From: Deltaproteobacteria bacterium
Lineage (GTDB): Bacteria; Myxococcota_A; Polyangia; Haliangiales; Haliangiaceae
Length of the DNA: 64,000 bases
NCBI GenBank assembly: GCA_021413675.1
Contig: JAIOQA010000409.1
Location: 29,981 to 93,980 of the forward strand
Direction of reading: 5' to 3'
Positions 6,635-16,618 of this stretch are shown here, one piece after another (positions within the stretch are counted from its first letter, which is position 1; each line of letters opens with the position of its first letter). Under the pieces are notes generated by a model. It was not told the DNA's origin and did not search any database. It saw only the letters and a list, made by a program, of their open reading frames with translations. The position numbers and the translations under genes were made by a program.

Positions 6635-8362
6635 ATGCGAGCCAGCGTCAGCGCACCAGGATTCCTCGTGATCGCGGCGCTCGCCGCGTGCGGCAGCAGC
6701 AAGGCGGCACCCGATGCACCGCCGCCCACGGCCGACGCGCGGCTGGTCGGGTTCGATCGACCCGAGCTGGTCTGTCCCGGCGGGCCGGGCTGCGCCACCA
6801 CCGGCAACGGCGTGCTCGAGGTCGGCGCTGGCAAGCACACGTACACGCCGGTGATCGCCGAGACCTGGACCGACACCAACAACAACGGCGACTACGATGT
6901 CGGCGAGCCGTACGTCGACGCCAACAGCAACGGCAAGTTCGATGCGTTCTGGCTGTTCGGCGGCGGCAAGGCGGCCAACGGCGTCAAGACCGACCTCGAG
7001 GCGCGCGCGCTCGCGTTCCGCGAGGGCGATGTCTCCGTCGCGATCGTCTACCTCGACACCACCGGCTTCCTCGCCGGCGACATGGACGCGATCCGCGCCG
7101 ACCCCGCGCTCGCCGGCTTCGCGATCGATCACGTGATCATCGGCTCGACCCACGCGCACCTCGCGGTCGACACCGTCGGGCTGTGGGGACCGGACACGTT
7201 CACGACCGGCTACGATCCGGCGTACGTCGCGACCGTGCGCGCCGCCGCGGTCAGCGCGATCAGGGACGCGATGACCTCGCTCGCGCCCGCGCACCTGCAG
7301 ATCGCGAAGACGCTGCTCATCAACGATCCCGCCAACCCCGCGTCGAAGACCGATCGCTGGGCCAAGGACCTGCGCGATCCGATCATCTTCGATCCCACGA
7401 TGACGGTCGCGCGGTTCGTGCGCGCCGACGACGAGAGCAAGACGATCGGCACGCTGGTGAACTGGGCCGATCACCCCGAGGTCGCGCTGTTCGGAGAGGG
7501 CCCGCCGCTGGTCTCCGCGCACTACCCGCACTGGCTGCGCCAGTACACCGAGGCCGGCTTCGCCGCCGGCGACTTCGACGGGCCGGTCGCGCTGACCCGC
7601 GATCTACCGGGCTGGGGCGGCATCACGGTGTTCGTGCAGGGCGCGCTCGGCGGGCAGATCGGATCGCTGCGCGGCACCGCGCCGCTCGATCGCCACGGCG
7701 TGCCGGTGACGATGGAGAGCCACGAGATGGACGAGGCGCTCGGCGCCAACGCCGCGCGCCGCGCGCTCGAGATCATCGCCGACTCGGCCGAGACCGTCAG
7801 CGATCTGCCGCTCGGCTTCCGCACCGCGACGTACGCGGCGCGCGTCGACAACATCGGCTTCCAGCTGGCGTTCCAGATCGGCCTGCTCGCGCCGCACCCG
7901 CTGGTCGGCTACGACAGCACGCAGCCCATCGCGTCGGACAACCCGCCGTGGGTGCCGCTGCGCTCGACCTACCTGCAGATCGGGCCGATCGGCCTGGTCA
8001 CCGCGCCCGGCGAGCTCCACCCCGAGCTCTGGGTCGGCGGCTACACCGGCGGCTGGAGCTGGGGCTGGACGATGCTCGACGCGACCAAGCCCAACACGCC
8101 CGATCTCGCGACCGCGCCCGCCGGTCCGTACCTGCGCGATCTCGTGCTCGCGAACCCCGGCGTCGAGTACCCGATCCTCGCCGGCCTCGCCGAGGACTAC
8201 ACGGGCTACCTCGTGCCGCACTACAACTACGTGCTCGATCCCGACAGCCCGTACCTCTCCGAGGCGCCCGGCGATCACTACGAGGAGACCTACTCGCTCG
8301 GCCCCGACTGCGAGGAGCACGTCGTGCAGCCGATCCTCGCGCTGGTGGCGTGGCGGCCGTAG
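6635..8362 (+). CDS. Neutral/alkaline ceramidase-like lipoprotein
   Basis: A 575-residue exported protein. The lipobox is LAALAACG, and an AGGGAGG ribosome-binding site stands four bases before the ATG at 6635. The body resembles the N-terminal domain of neutral/alkaline non-lysosomal ceramidases. It has IIGSTHAHLAVDTVG (a metal-binding His-x-His), TLVNWADHPE, and QGALGGQIGSL. Near residue 70 two consecutive Ca-loop-like stretches appear, DTNNNGDYD and DANSNGKFD, as in EF-hand/dockerin-type calcium sites. Ceramidases split ceramide into sphingosine and fatty acid at a zinc site. Whether this one acts on sphingolipids or another amide is not shown. It converges on the next gene, a small lipoprotein. 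Confidence 0.75.
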   Translation: MRASVSAPGFLVIAALAACGSSKAAPDAPPPTADARLVGFDRPELVCPGGPGCATTGNGVLEVGAGKHTYTPVIAETWTDTNNNGDYDVGEPYVDANSNGKFDAFWLFGGGKAANGVKTDLEARALAFREGDVSVAIVYLDTTGFLAGDMDAIRADPALAGFAIDHVIIGSTHAHLAVDTVGLWGPDTFTTGYDPAYVATVRAAAVSAIRDAMTSLAPAHLQIAKTLLINDPANPASKTDRWAKDLRDPIIFDPTMTVARFVRADDESKTIGTLVNWADHPEVALFGEGPPLVSAHYPHWLRQYTEAGFAAGDFDGPVALTRDLPGWGGITVFVQGALGGQIGSLRGTAPLDRHGVPVTMESHEMDEALGANAARRALEIIADSAETVSDLPLGFRTATYAARVDNIGFQLAFQIGLLAPHPLVGYDSTQPIASDNPPWVPLRSTYLQIGPIGLVTAPGELHPELWVGGYTGGWSWGWTMLDATKPNTPDLATAPAGPYLRDLVLANPGVEYPILAGLAEDYTGYLVPHYNYVLDPDSPYLSEAPGDHYEETYSLGPDCEEHVVQPILALVAWRP

Positions 8363-8366
8363 CGGC

Positions 8367-8780
8367 TCAGCCGCCGGCGCACTGATAGAACGCGGTGCAC
8401 GCGGCCGGCGCCGGGCCGCACTCGTCGAGCGCCTGGGCCTCGATGCACGGGCGCAGCAGCCCGACCTGGCAGTGCGGCCAGACGTTCTGCAGGCAGTCGG
8501 CGACCGGATCGATCGTGATCATCGTGCCGCCGCCGCAGTCGATGGTGTGCGGCCCGCCCTGGATGTCGACCATCCAGGTGCAGAGGGCCATTGCGTCGTC
8601 GAGTGTGAGCTGGTCGAGGTAGGTCGCGTCGGGCACCGACAGCATCGGTGCGCCATCGATGGTCGGCGCCGCGTCCACCATCGGCGCCGCGTCGACGGCG
8701 CCGGCATCGGCGGCGGGCCGCTCGCTACCTCCGCAGGCGGCGAGCGAGGCGAACACGAGCGACACGAGCGGCAGGCGCAT
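8367..8780 (-). CDS. Small cysteine-containing lipoprotein, unknown function
   Basis: A 137-residue protein with signal peptide and lipobox (SLAACGGS), then a repetitive Asp/Ala/Pro linker (VDAAP, IDGAP) and a globular C-terminal part of about 90 residues with eight cysteines, including LCTWMVD, TIDCGGG and QCAGG. I chose the ATG at 8780, where the signal peptide begins, over a GTG 15 bases upstream. No family is recognised. Such linker-tethered Cys-rich lipoproteins are frequent in myxobacterial genomes. Confidence 0.7.
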   Translation of the reverse strand: MRLPLVSLVFASLAACGGSERPAADAGAVDAAPMVDAAPTIDGAPMLSVPDATYLDQLTLDDAMALCTWMVDIQGGPHTIDCGGGTMITIDPVADCLQNVWPHCQVGLLRPCIEAQALDECGPAPAACTAFYQCAGG

Positions 8781-8830
8781 GGCGCCAGATACCACCGACG
8801 AGCATCACCTCGCCAGCAGCCCGGCGCCGT

Positions 8831-11686
8831 TCACTTCCCGCTACCGCTACCGCTTCCGCTACCACTACCGCTACCGCTTCCGCTACCGCCTCCGCTACCA
8901 CTGCCGCTACCGCTGCCGCTACCGCTGCCACTGCCAGTGTCCTCCGGCGGCGGCAGCGGCTTCATCGACGGCACCTCGTGCACGAACCGCTGCTCCGTCG
9001 GCGACGCCTCGATCGTGTGAGTCACGCAGTAGACATCGAGCTTGTCCGACTGGCTCTGCAGCCGCTGCATGAAGGTCGGATCGCTCATGCTGCCGGTGAT
9101 CGGCACGGTGCAGATCGAGTACATGCCCGGCGTGATCTTCTCGAACTTCGGGAAGTCGGCGCCGAACCAGAACTTCATGCCGCCCGAGCCCTGCGAGCTG
9201 CCCTGCAGGAACGCGTCGCGCAGGTCCTTGCCGTTCTTCGCGGCGACCACGCCGCCGAACAGGAACACCTGCGCGGCGTCGACGGTCGAGCCCTTCTTGG
9301 CGCGGACCTCGACGGTCAGCGCCACCGAGCCGACCGGGATGTCGATCGCGATGTCGGTGCGCTTGCCCTCGACCACGGTGGCATCGGCGCCGATCGTCGC
9401 GGCGCCGAAGCCGCTCATCTGCAGCACGGTCAGGTGGTGCTGGCCCTCGGGGATCTTGTCGATGAGGAACGTGCCATCGGCGCCGGTCTGGACGACGACC
9501 GCGTGCGCGCCGCCGGTCCGCTGCGACGCGGTGATGCTCGCACCGCCGACCGGCTTGCCCGCCGAGGTCACCTTGCCGGCGAGCACGCCGTAGCCGTGGA
9601 GGCGCAGCACCATCGGCGGCGGATCACCCTGCCCGCCCGGCACCTCGAGCGCGTCCGAGCGGCCGATCGTCGGATGCTCGGCGAGGATCGACGCGCCGTC
9701 GGCGGACACGCCCACGATCGCGAAGCCGCCGTCGTCGCCGGTCACCCCGGTGTGCACGCCGTACTGCTCGGGATTCATCTCGGCGCCGACCCCGCCGGTG
9801 CCCTGCGACATGATGAACGCGCCGATCTGCACCTTGGCCCCCGGCACCGGCGTGCCGTCGTTGCTCACCACGCGGCCGGTGACCTTGCGGCCGCGGTGCA
9901 GCTGGATCGTGCCGAGGTCGGTGGTCTTGCCGGCCTCGACGACGATGTCGCCCTTGATGACCTGCGCGAACTCGGGGCCGCGGATCGTGAGGTCGTACTT
10001 GCCCGGGGTGAGCTCGGCGAGCTTGAAGCTACCGCCGCTCGCGGTCGTGCCCGGCATCCAGCCGACCTGCACCGTCGCCATGTCGGGCGCCTTGCCGGTC
10101 TCGAGCGCGAGCTTGCCGGTGATGCCGCCGGGCGCGGGCAGCACCAGCTTCACCGCGGTGTCACCGGGCTTGGCCGGCGTGCCCTGCTGGTTCCAGCCCT
10201 GCTGGTTGCCGCCGGCGCGCTGCGCCCAGAGCCGGTAGCTGCCGTTCGGCAGACCGTGGATCGTGAAGCGACCGCCGCCGTCGGTGGTCGCCGCCGAGAA
10301 CCCGGCGAGCGCGAGGTCCTCGACCTTGCCGCCGCCGCCCAGGAAGTCGGGCATCGCGGTGACCTGGGCCTCGGCCACCGGCTCGCCGCCGCCGTCGACG
10401 ACGATGCCGGCGATCGTGCCGCTGACGTCGAGCACCAGCACGACCTCGGACGTCGCGTCACCGCCCGACAGATCGACGTCGGCGATCGCGCTGGCCGCGG
10501 TGTCGGACTCCGCGCGGACCCGCACCGCCGCGCGCGGCAGGCCCTTGAGCGAGAACTTGCCGTCGGCGTCGGCGACCACCTGGCGCAGCACCGAGCCGGC
10601 GAAGTCCTCACCGGCACCGCCGATCGACTTCGGACCGACGCGGATGGTCGCGTAGGGCGCGGGCTGCTTGTCGGCGGTGACGACGCGGCCGGCGAGCACC
10701 GCCGCGCTCTTCATCGTGATCTCGACGCCGTCCTTGGGGCTGGCGCCATCGACGGTGATCGGCGGCGAGCTGCCCGGCGCGTGGACCTCGTCCTGCGCGA
10801 CGAAGCGATACGAGCCCTGCGGCACCGACGGGATCTTGAACGTGCCGTCGGCCGCGGTGATCGCGCCGTCCTTGTCGCCGTCGGTGGTGTCGAAGTAGCG
10901 CCCGACGTCCTTCGCGACGACCCGCGCGTTCGCGACCGCCACGCCGCGCTCGTCGACCACCCGGCCGCTGACCGGGCCACCGCGCTGCATCGTGATCCGC
11001 AGATCGGCCTGCCCCTCCTGGATCTGCGCGACGGTGTGCACCGGCGCCCAGCCGTCGGCGGAGACCGCGAGCGACATCCAGCCCGCCGGCACGCCGTGCA
11101 GCACTGCGTGGCCCTGGGCGTCGGTCGAGACCGATTGATCCATCATGCCGCGGGCCTCGACCCGCGCGTTCGCGATCGGCTTGCCGTCAGCCGCGGCGGT
11201 GACGATGACCGTCAGCGGCTGGGCGGCGCGCAGGCGCACGACCACCGGGCTCGAGGTCGCGGTCAGCTTGTACTCGACCGGGCCGCCGATGCGATCGCCG
11301 ATCCGCGCGCCGACGTTGTACGTGCGGCCGACCAGCTTGTCGAAGGCGAACGAGCCATCGGCCTCGGACGTCGCGGTGCGCGGCGGCGCCGAGCTCAGCC
11401 ACACCGTCGCGCCGCCGACCGGCTGCTCGTCGGCGTCGAGCACCTGGCCCTCGAGGCGCAGCGCGCCGACCGGATCATCGTCGCGCTCGAAGCGCGGCGG
11501 GCCGCTGGGGCTCTGGGGTTCGCTCGGAGCCTCGGCCTTGCGCGGTCCGGACCATGGATCGGCGGCCGCGGAGCCCGACCCGGCGGTCGGCGCAGGCGTT
11601 GCGTCGCCTCCGCCCCGCAGCGCGAAGAACCAGACCGCGAACGCGGCGACCACGACCCCGATGGCGGCGACGACCTTGCGATTCAT
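8831..11686 (-). CDS. Large surface protein of carboxypeptidase-regulatory-like repeats with Gly-Ser tail
   Basis: A 951-residue protein starting with an uncleaved-looking membrane anchor (VVAAIGVVVAAFAVWFFAL), then eight or more repeats of the carboxypeptidase regulatory-like (CNA-B-like beta-sandwich) type. Each runs as 'G-x-V-x-(D/E)-x-G-x-P-(V/I)-x-(G/N)-A', then 'DG-x-F-x-(I/L)', as in GRVVDERGVAVANARVVAKD. Near the C terminus a hydrophilic segment gives way to about 36 residues of almost pure Gly-Ser, encoded by a hexanucleotide repeat. The start at 11686 (ATG) is chosen to begin the anchor. The protein is probably envelope-anchored with its domains outside the cytoplasmic membrane. Its ligand is unknown. 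It is related to the two tandem proteins at 13625-19554 but lacks their PDZ domain. Confidence 0.75.
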   Translation of the reverse strand: MNRKVVAAIGVVVAAFAVWFFALRGGGDATPAPTAGSGSAAADPWSGPRKAEAPSEPQSPSGPPRFERDDDPVGALRLEGQVLDADEQPVGGATVWLSSAPPRTATSEADGSFAFDKLVGRTYNVGARIGDRIGGPVEYKLTATSSPVVVRLRAAQPLTVIVTAAADGKPIANARVEARGMMDQSVSTDAQGHAVLHGVPAGWMSLAVSADGWAPVHTVAQIQEGQADLRITMQRGGPVSGRVVDERGVAVANARVVAKDVGRYFDTTDGDKDGAITAADGTFKIPSVPQGSYRFVAQDEVHAPGSSPPITVDGASPKDGVEITMKSAAVLAGRVVTADKQPAPYATIRVGPKSIGGAGEDFAGSVLRQVVADADGKFSLKGLPRAAVRVRAESDTAASAIADVDLSGGDATSEVVLVLDVSGTIAGIVVDGGGEPVAEAQVTAMPDFLGGGGKVEDLALAGFSAATTDGGGRFTIHGLPNGSYRLWAQRAGGNQQGWNQQGTPAKPGDTAVKLVLPAPGGITGKLALETGKAPDMATVQVGWMPGTTASGGSFKLAELTPGKYDLTIRGPEFAQVIKGDIVVEAGKTTDLGTIQLHRGRKVTGRVVSNDGTPVPGAKVQIGAFIMSQGTGGVGAEMNPEQYGVHTGVTGDDGGFAIVGVSADGASILAEHPTIGRSDALEVPGGQGDPPPMVLRLHGYGVLAGKVTSAGKPVGGASITASQRTGGAHAVVVQTGADGTFLIDKIPEGQHHLTVLQMSGFGAATIGADATVVEGKRTDIAIDIPVGSVALTVEVRAKKGSTVDAAQVFLFGGVVAAKNGKDLRDAFLQGSSQGSGGMKFWFGADFPKFEKITPGMYSICTVPITGSMSDPTFMQRLQSQSDKLDVYCVTHTIEASPTEQRFVHEVPSMKPLPPPEDTGSGSGSGSGSGSGSGGGSGSGSGSGSGSGSGSGK
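8834..8935 (-). repeat. Degenerate hexanucleotide repeat coding a Gly-Ser tail
   Basis: On the plus strand runs of CTACCG, CTTCCG, CTGCCG and CTACCA follow one another in register, coding (Gly-Ser)n at the C terminus of the minus-strand protein. The array is a likely slippage hotspot, so its length may vary between strains. Confidence 0.85.
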
Positions 11687-11827
11687 GTGTGCACGCTCCG
11701 ACAGCAACAACCCGGCCATCGTTTCACCGGCACACGCTCACCATCGCTATCGCGGGCTTGCGGCCAACGGCGCGGCACCTGCGACGTCGCAGCGACCGTC
11801 GCGGGACGCCGCAGGCGACCCTACCGG

Positions 11828-13459
<1,632 letters not shown>

Positions 13460-13593
13460 GACGCGGCTTTACCACGCCGCGCCGCAGCGTGGCGCCGGTG
13501 TGGCCGCTCACAGGATCTCGCGCGGGTTCCCGACATTCGGTCGGGTTCCGGCTATTGCCAGACAACCCCGTGCATGCGGCCGTGTCGGACCTC

Positions 13594-13599
13594 TACGCT
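13594..13599 (+). promoter_or_regulatory. Putative -10 box upstream of the first tandem surface gene
   Basis: TACGCT lies 25 bases before the ATG at 13625. The transcript would have a leader of about 20 bases carrying AGGAG (13614-13618). Confidence 0.4.
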
Positions 13600-13624
13600 A
13601 CCGGCACGTGGCGAGGAGCACCCG

Positions 13625-16618
13625 ATGAGACGATCGTTCGCAGGGATCGCGGCGCTGGTGGTGGGCATCGCGATCGCGGTGGTCGCGTACAGCCGCTGTG
13701 GAGGTGACGCGACGGCGCCGGGTGCGAGCGCGCCCGGCACGAGCGCGGCGGTGGCCGCCCCGGGCGATCGCGCGGCCGGCGCTCGCCCGGCGGATCGCGG
13801 CGCGTCCGCGGATCCGCGAACCCTGCCGCGCGGTCGCGTGAGCGGCACCGTCCGCGCGCACGGCGCCGGGCCGATCGCCGGCGCCCAGGTGTGCGCGACC
13901 TGGTACGCCCGCGGCCTCGGCGCGGAGGAGACCCGCGAGCCGCTGTGCGCGATCACCGACGCCAGCGGTCGCTACGCCCTGACCGACCTGGTGCCGGGCT
14001 CGTACCAGCTCTACGGCTCGGCGGCGCACTACAAGCCAGAGGCCTGGCACGACGCGCAGCACGAGAGCTCGCTGCGCGTGCACGCGGGCCAGGTGATCGA
14101 CGGCATCGACCTCGAGCTCGACGACGGCGGTGTCGAGGTGAAGGGCAAGGTCGCCGACATCAATGGCGGGCCGGTCGCGGGCGCGCTGGTGACCGCGAGC
14201 CAGGGCGAGGGCTGGCGGGTCGGCCCGGGCGGCGCGATGGTGCGCTCCGCCGACGACGGCAGCTTCACGCTGTGGGCTCGCCCCGGCACCGTCACGATCA
14301 GCGCGAGCGCCGAGGGCTACTCGTCGGGCTCGAAGACCGTGACCGCGCCGGGCGCGCTGGCCCTGGTGCTGCTCACGCCCGAGGCGGTGCTCGCCGGGAT
14401 CGTCGTCGAGGCCGACACCCGCCGGCCGGTCGCCGGGGCGCTGGTCAGCGCCGGCTCCGACTGGCGCGACGGCGAGGGTCAGCGCTCGAGCGCGCTCACC
14501 GACGCGACCGGGCACTTCCGCCTCACGCGGTTGCCGCCGGGGCGCTACAAGCCGAGCGCGACGGCGAACGAGGGCTACGGCGAGCCCGCCGAGAGCGTGT
14601 TGCTCGCCCTGGGCCAGACCGTCGAGGGCATCGAGATCCCGCTGCACCCGACCGCGACGATCCGCGGCAAGGTCGTGCTCGACGGCGCCGACGCCAGGCC
14701 GTGCCCCCGCGGCTGGGTCTCGATCCTGGATGCGGCGCGCGATCAGCGCAGCGGCGCGGAGATCGACGACGACGGCACCGTCACGATCCGCAGCGTGCTG
14801 CCGGGCGACTACAAGGTCGACGTGTGGTGCACCGATCACCTGTCGCGCGATCACTACGATCCGATCACCGTGGCGCGCGCCGACGTCGACGGGCTCGTCT
14901 GGACCGTCGGCGATGGCGGCACCGTGGTCGGACGCATCCACACCGCGGCCGGCGATCCGGTGCAAGGCAACGTCAACGCCGCGAAGCGCGGCGGCGACCC
15001 GCGCGGGCAGCGCTCCTGGGGCTGGGGCGAGACCGAACGCGATGGGACCTTCGCGCTGCACGGCCTGGTGCCCGGCAGCTACGACCTCAACGTCTCGCCT
15101 GACGACGCGCCCGCGCCGCGCGCGCCGACGCCGGTCGAGGTCAAGCCCGGCGCGGTCGCGACCGTCGACATCGTCATCGATCAGGGCGGCACGATCACCG
15201 GCACCGTGGTCGACGAGCGCGGCGCACCGGTCACCGGCGCGAGCGTGCGCGCGGTCGGCACGCGCTGGAGCTGGGACGGCGGCGCCATGACCGCCGACGA
15301 CGGCACGTTCACGATCCGCGGCGCCGATCCGGGCGAGGTGCGGGTCACCGCGGCGCGCGGCTGGGACGCGATGCGCGCCCCGGGCTCGACCGACGACGAC
15401 ACCCAGGGCAAGCGGATCACCGTGGTCGCCGGCAAGAGCGTGAGCGTGCGGCTCGTGGTCGAGAGCCAGGGCGGCTCGATCAGCGGCACCGTCGCCGACG
15501 CGACCGGCCAGCCGATCGCCGACGCCTACGTGACCGCGGCCCGCGAGTCCGACGCCGCCGGCGCCGCGTCGGGCGACGGCGTGCGCGGCGCGCACTGGAC
15601 CTGGGACCGCAAGCCGATCGTGACCGCGACCGATGGCTCCTTCACCGTCGATCAGCTCGCGCCCGGGCGCTACACGCTGCGCGCGTACCGGCGCGGCGGC
15701 GGCGAGGCGTTCAGCGAGCACGTGCCGGTCGGCACCCGCGCGCGCCTCGTCATGAAGCCCGCCGGCGCGATCGCCGGCACCGTCGTCGCGCCCGGCGGCG
15801 CCCACGTCGATCGCTTCGCGGTCGCGCTGATCGATCGCACGACCGGGTTCGCGCGCCACGAGGAGTTCTACGAGACCGGCGGCACCTTCGCGCTGCGCGA
15901 GCTGCCCGCGGGGACGTTCACGCTCGAGGTCACCGCGCCCGGCGCGCGCGCGTCGCTCCAGCTCGCGCTCACCGAGGGCGAGCACAAGGACGGCGTGGCG
16001 CTCAGCCTCGAGCGGATGGTGACCGTGCGGGGGCACCTGGTCGAGCTCGGCGCGACCACGCCGGTCGCCGAGATGCTGGTGTCGATCTCGGCGGTCAGCG
16101 GCGACGAGTCGTTCACCTTCGATCCGAACAGCGATCCCGAGCGCAAGAACATCAGCGACGCCACCGGCGCGTTCGAGGTCCCGCGCGCGCCGGTCGGCCG
16201 CGCGATGGTGACCGCGATGCCGCTCGACTGGGAGCACTCGCCGTACGGCTTCGTGCGCAAGGTGGTGGTGGTCGCCGCGGGCACCGACGTCGTCGACGTC
16301 GGCGCGATCGAGCTGGCGCGGCGCCGGGTGTCGGCGCGCGATCGCGGCGGCGATCTCGGCTTCGCCTTCGTCGAGGCGCCGCCCGAGACCGAGCCGGATC
16401 AGGTCGTCCTGAAGGTCTCGCACATCGACGCCGGCGGACCGGCGAGCGCGAGCGGCCTCGCGGTCGGTGACGTGGTCGTGGCGGTCGACGGCATCGACGT
16501 GCGCGGCGATCGCAACTACCTCGCCGGCACGCTGCTCGAGGTCCCGACCGGCACGACGCTCAAGCTCGGCCTGGCGCGCGGCGCGACGGTGGCGATCGTC
16601 GCGGGCAAGCCGCAGTGA
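13625..16618 (+). CDS. Membrane-anchored carboxypeptidase-regulatory-like repeat protein with PDZ domain (copy 1)
   Basis: A 997-residue protein. Residues 6-24 form a single hydrophobic anchor, followed by an Ala/Pro/Gly linker. About eight beta-sandwich repeats of the carboxypeptidase regulatory-like type follow (for example GKVADINGGPVAGALVTASQ and GTVVDERGAPVTGASVRAVG). The last 90 residues are a PDZ domain: GDLGFAF, then VSHIDAGGPASASGLAVGD and VVVAVDGIDVRG. The ATG at 13625 has AGGAG six bases upstream. Its stop overlaps the start of its paralogue by four bases. The architecture suggests a cell-envelope scaffold that binds peptides or other proteins through the PDZ end. The partner is unknown. 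Confidence 0.8.
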   Translation: MRRSFAGIAALVVGIAIAVVAYSRCGGDATAPGASAPGTSAAVAAPGDRAAGARPADRGASADPRTLPRGRVSGTVRAHGAGPIAGAQVCATWYARGLGAEETREPLCAITDASGRYALTDLVPGSYQLYGSAAHYKPEAWHDAQHESSLRVHAGQVIDGIDLELDDGGVEVKGKVADINGGPVAGALVTASQGEGWRVGPGGAMVRSADDGSFTLWARPGTVTISASAEGYSSGSKTVTAPGALALVLLTPEAVLAGIVVEADTRRPVAGALVSAGSDWRDGEGQRSSALTDATGHFRLTRLPPGRYKPSATANEGYGEPAESVLLALGQTVEGIEIPLHPTATIRGKVVLDGADARPCPRGWVSILDAARDQRSGAEIDDDGTVTIRSVLPGDYKVDVWCTDHLSRDHYDPITVARADVDGLVWTVGDGGTVVGRIHTAAGDPVQGNVNAAKRGGDPRGQRSWGWGETERDGTFALHGLVPGSYDLNVSPDDAPAPRAPTPVEVKPGAVATVDIVIDQGGTITGTVVDERGAPVTGASVRAVGTRWSWDGGAMTADDGTFTIRGADPGEVRVTAARGWDAMRAPGSTDDDTQGKRITVVAGKSVSVRLVVESQGGSISGTVADATGQPIADAYVTAARESDAAGAASGDGVRGAHWTWDRKPIVTATDGSFTVDQLAPGRYTLRAYRRGGGEAFSEHVPVGTRARLVMKPAGAIAGTVVAPGGAHVDRFAVALIDRTTGFARHEEFYETGGTFALRELPAGTFTLEVTAPGARASLQLALTEGEHKDGVALSLERMVTVRGHLVELGATTPVAEMLVSISAVSGDESFTFDPNSDPERKNISDATGAFEVPRAPVGRAMVTAMPLDWEHSPYGFVRKVVVVAAGTDVVDVGAIELARRRVSARDRGGDLGFAFVEAPPETEPDQVVLKVSHIDAGGPASASGLAVGDVVVAVDGIDVRGDRNYLAGTLLEVPTGTTLKLGLARGATVAIVAGKPQ

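Noticed and set aside
8834..8935. CRISPR-like array
   Set aside because: Units are six bases long and in frame with the gene; there are no spacers or cas genes.
13529..13545. Hairpin CCCGAC-N5-GTCGGG as terminator
   Set aside because: It lies between divergent genes, where no transcript should end, and has a short stem without a T-run.
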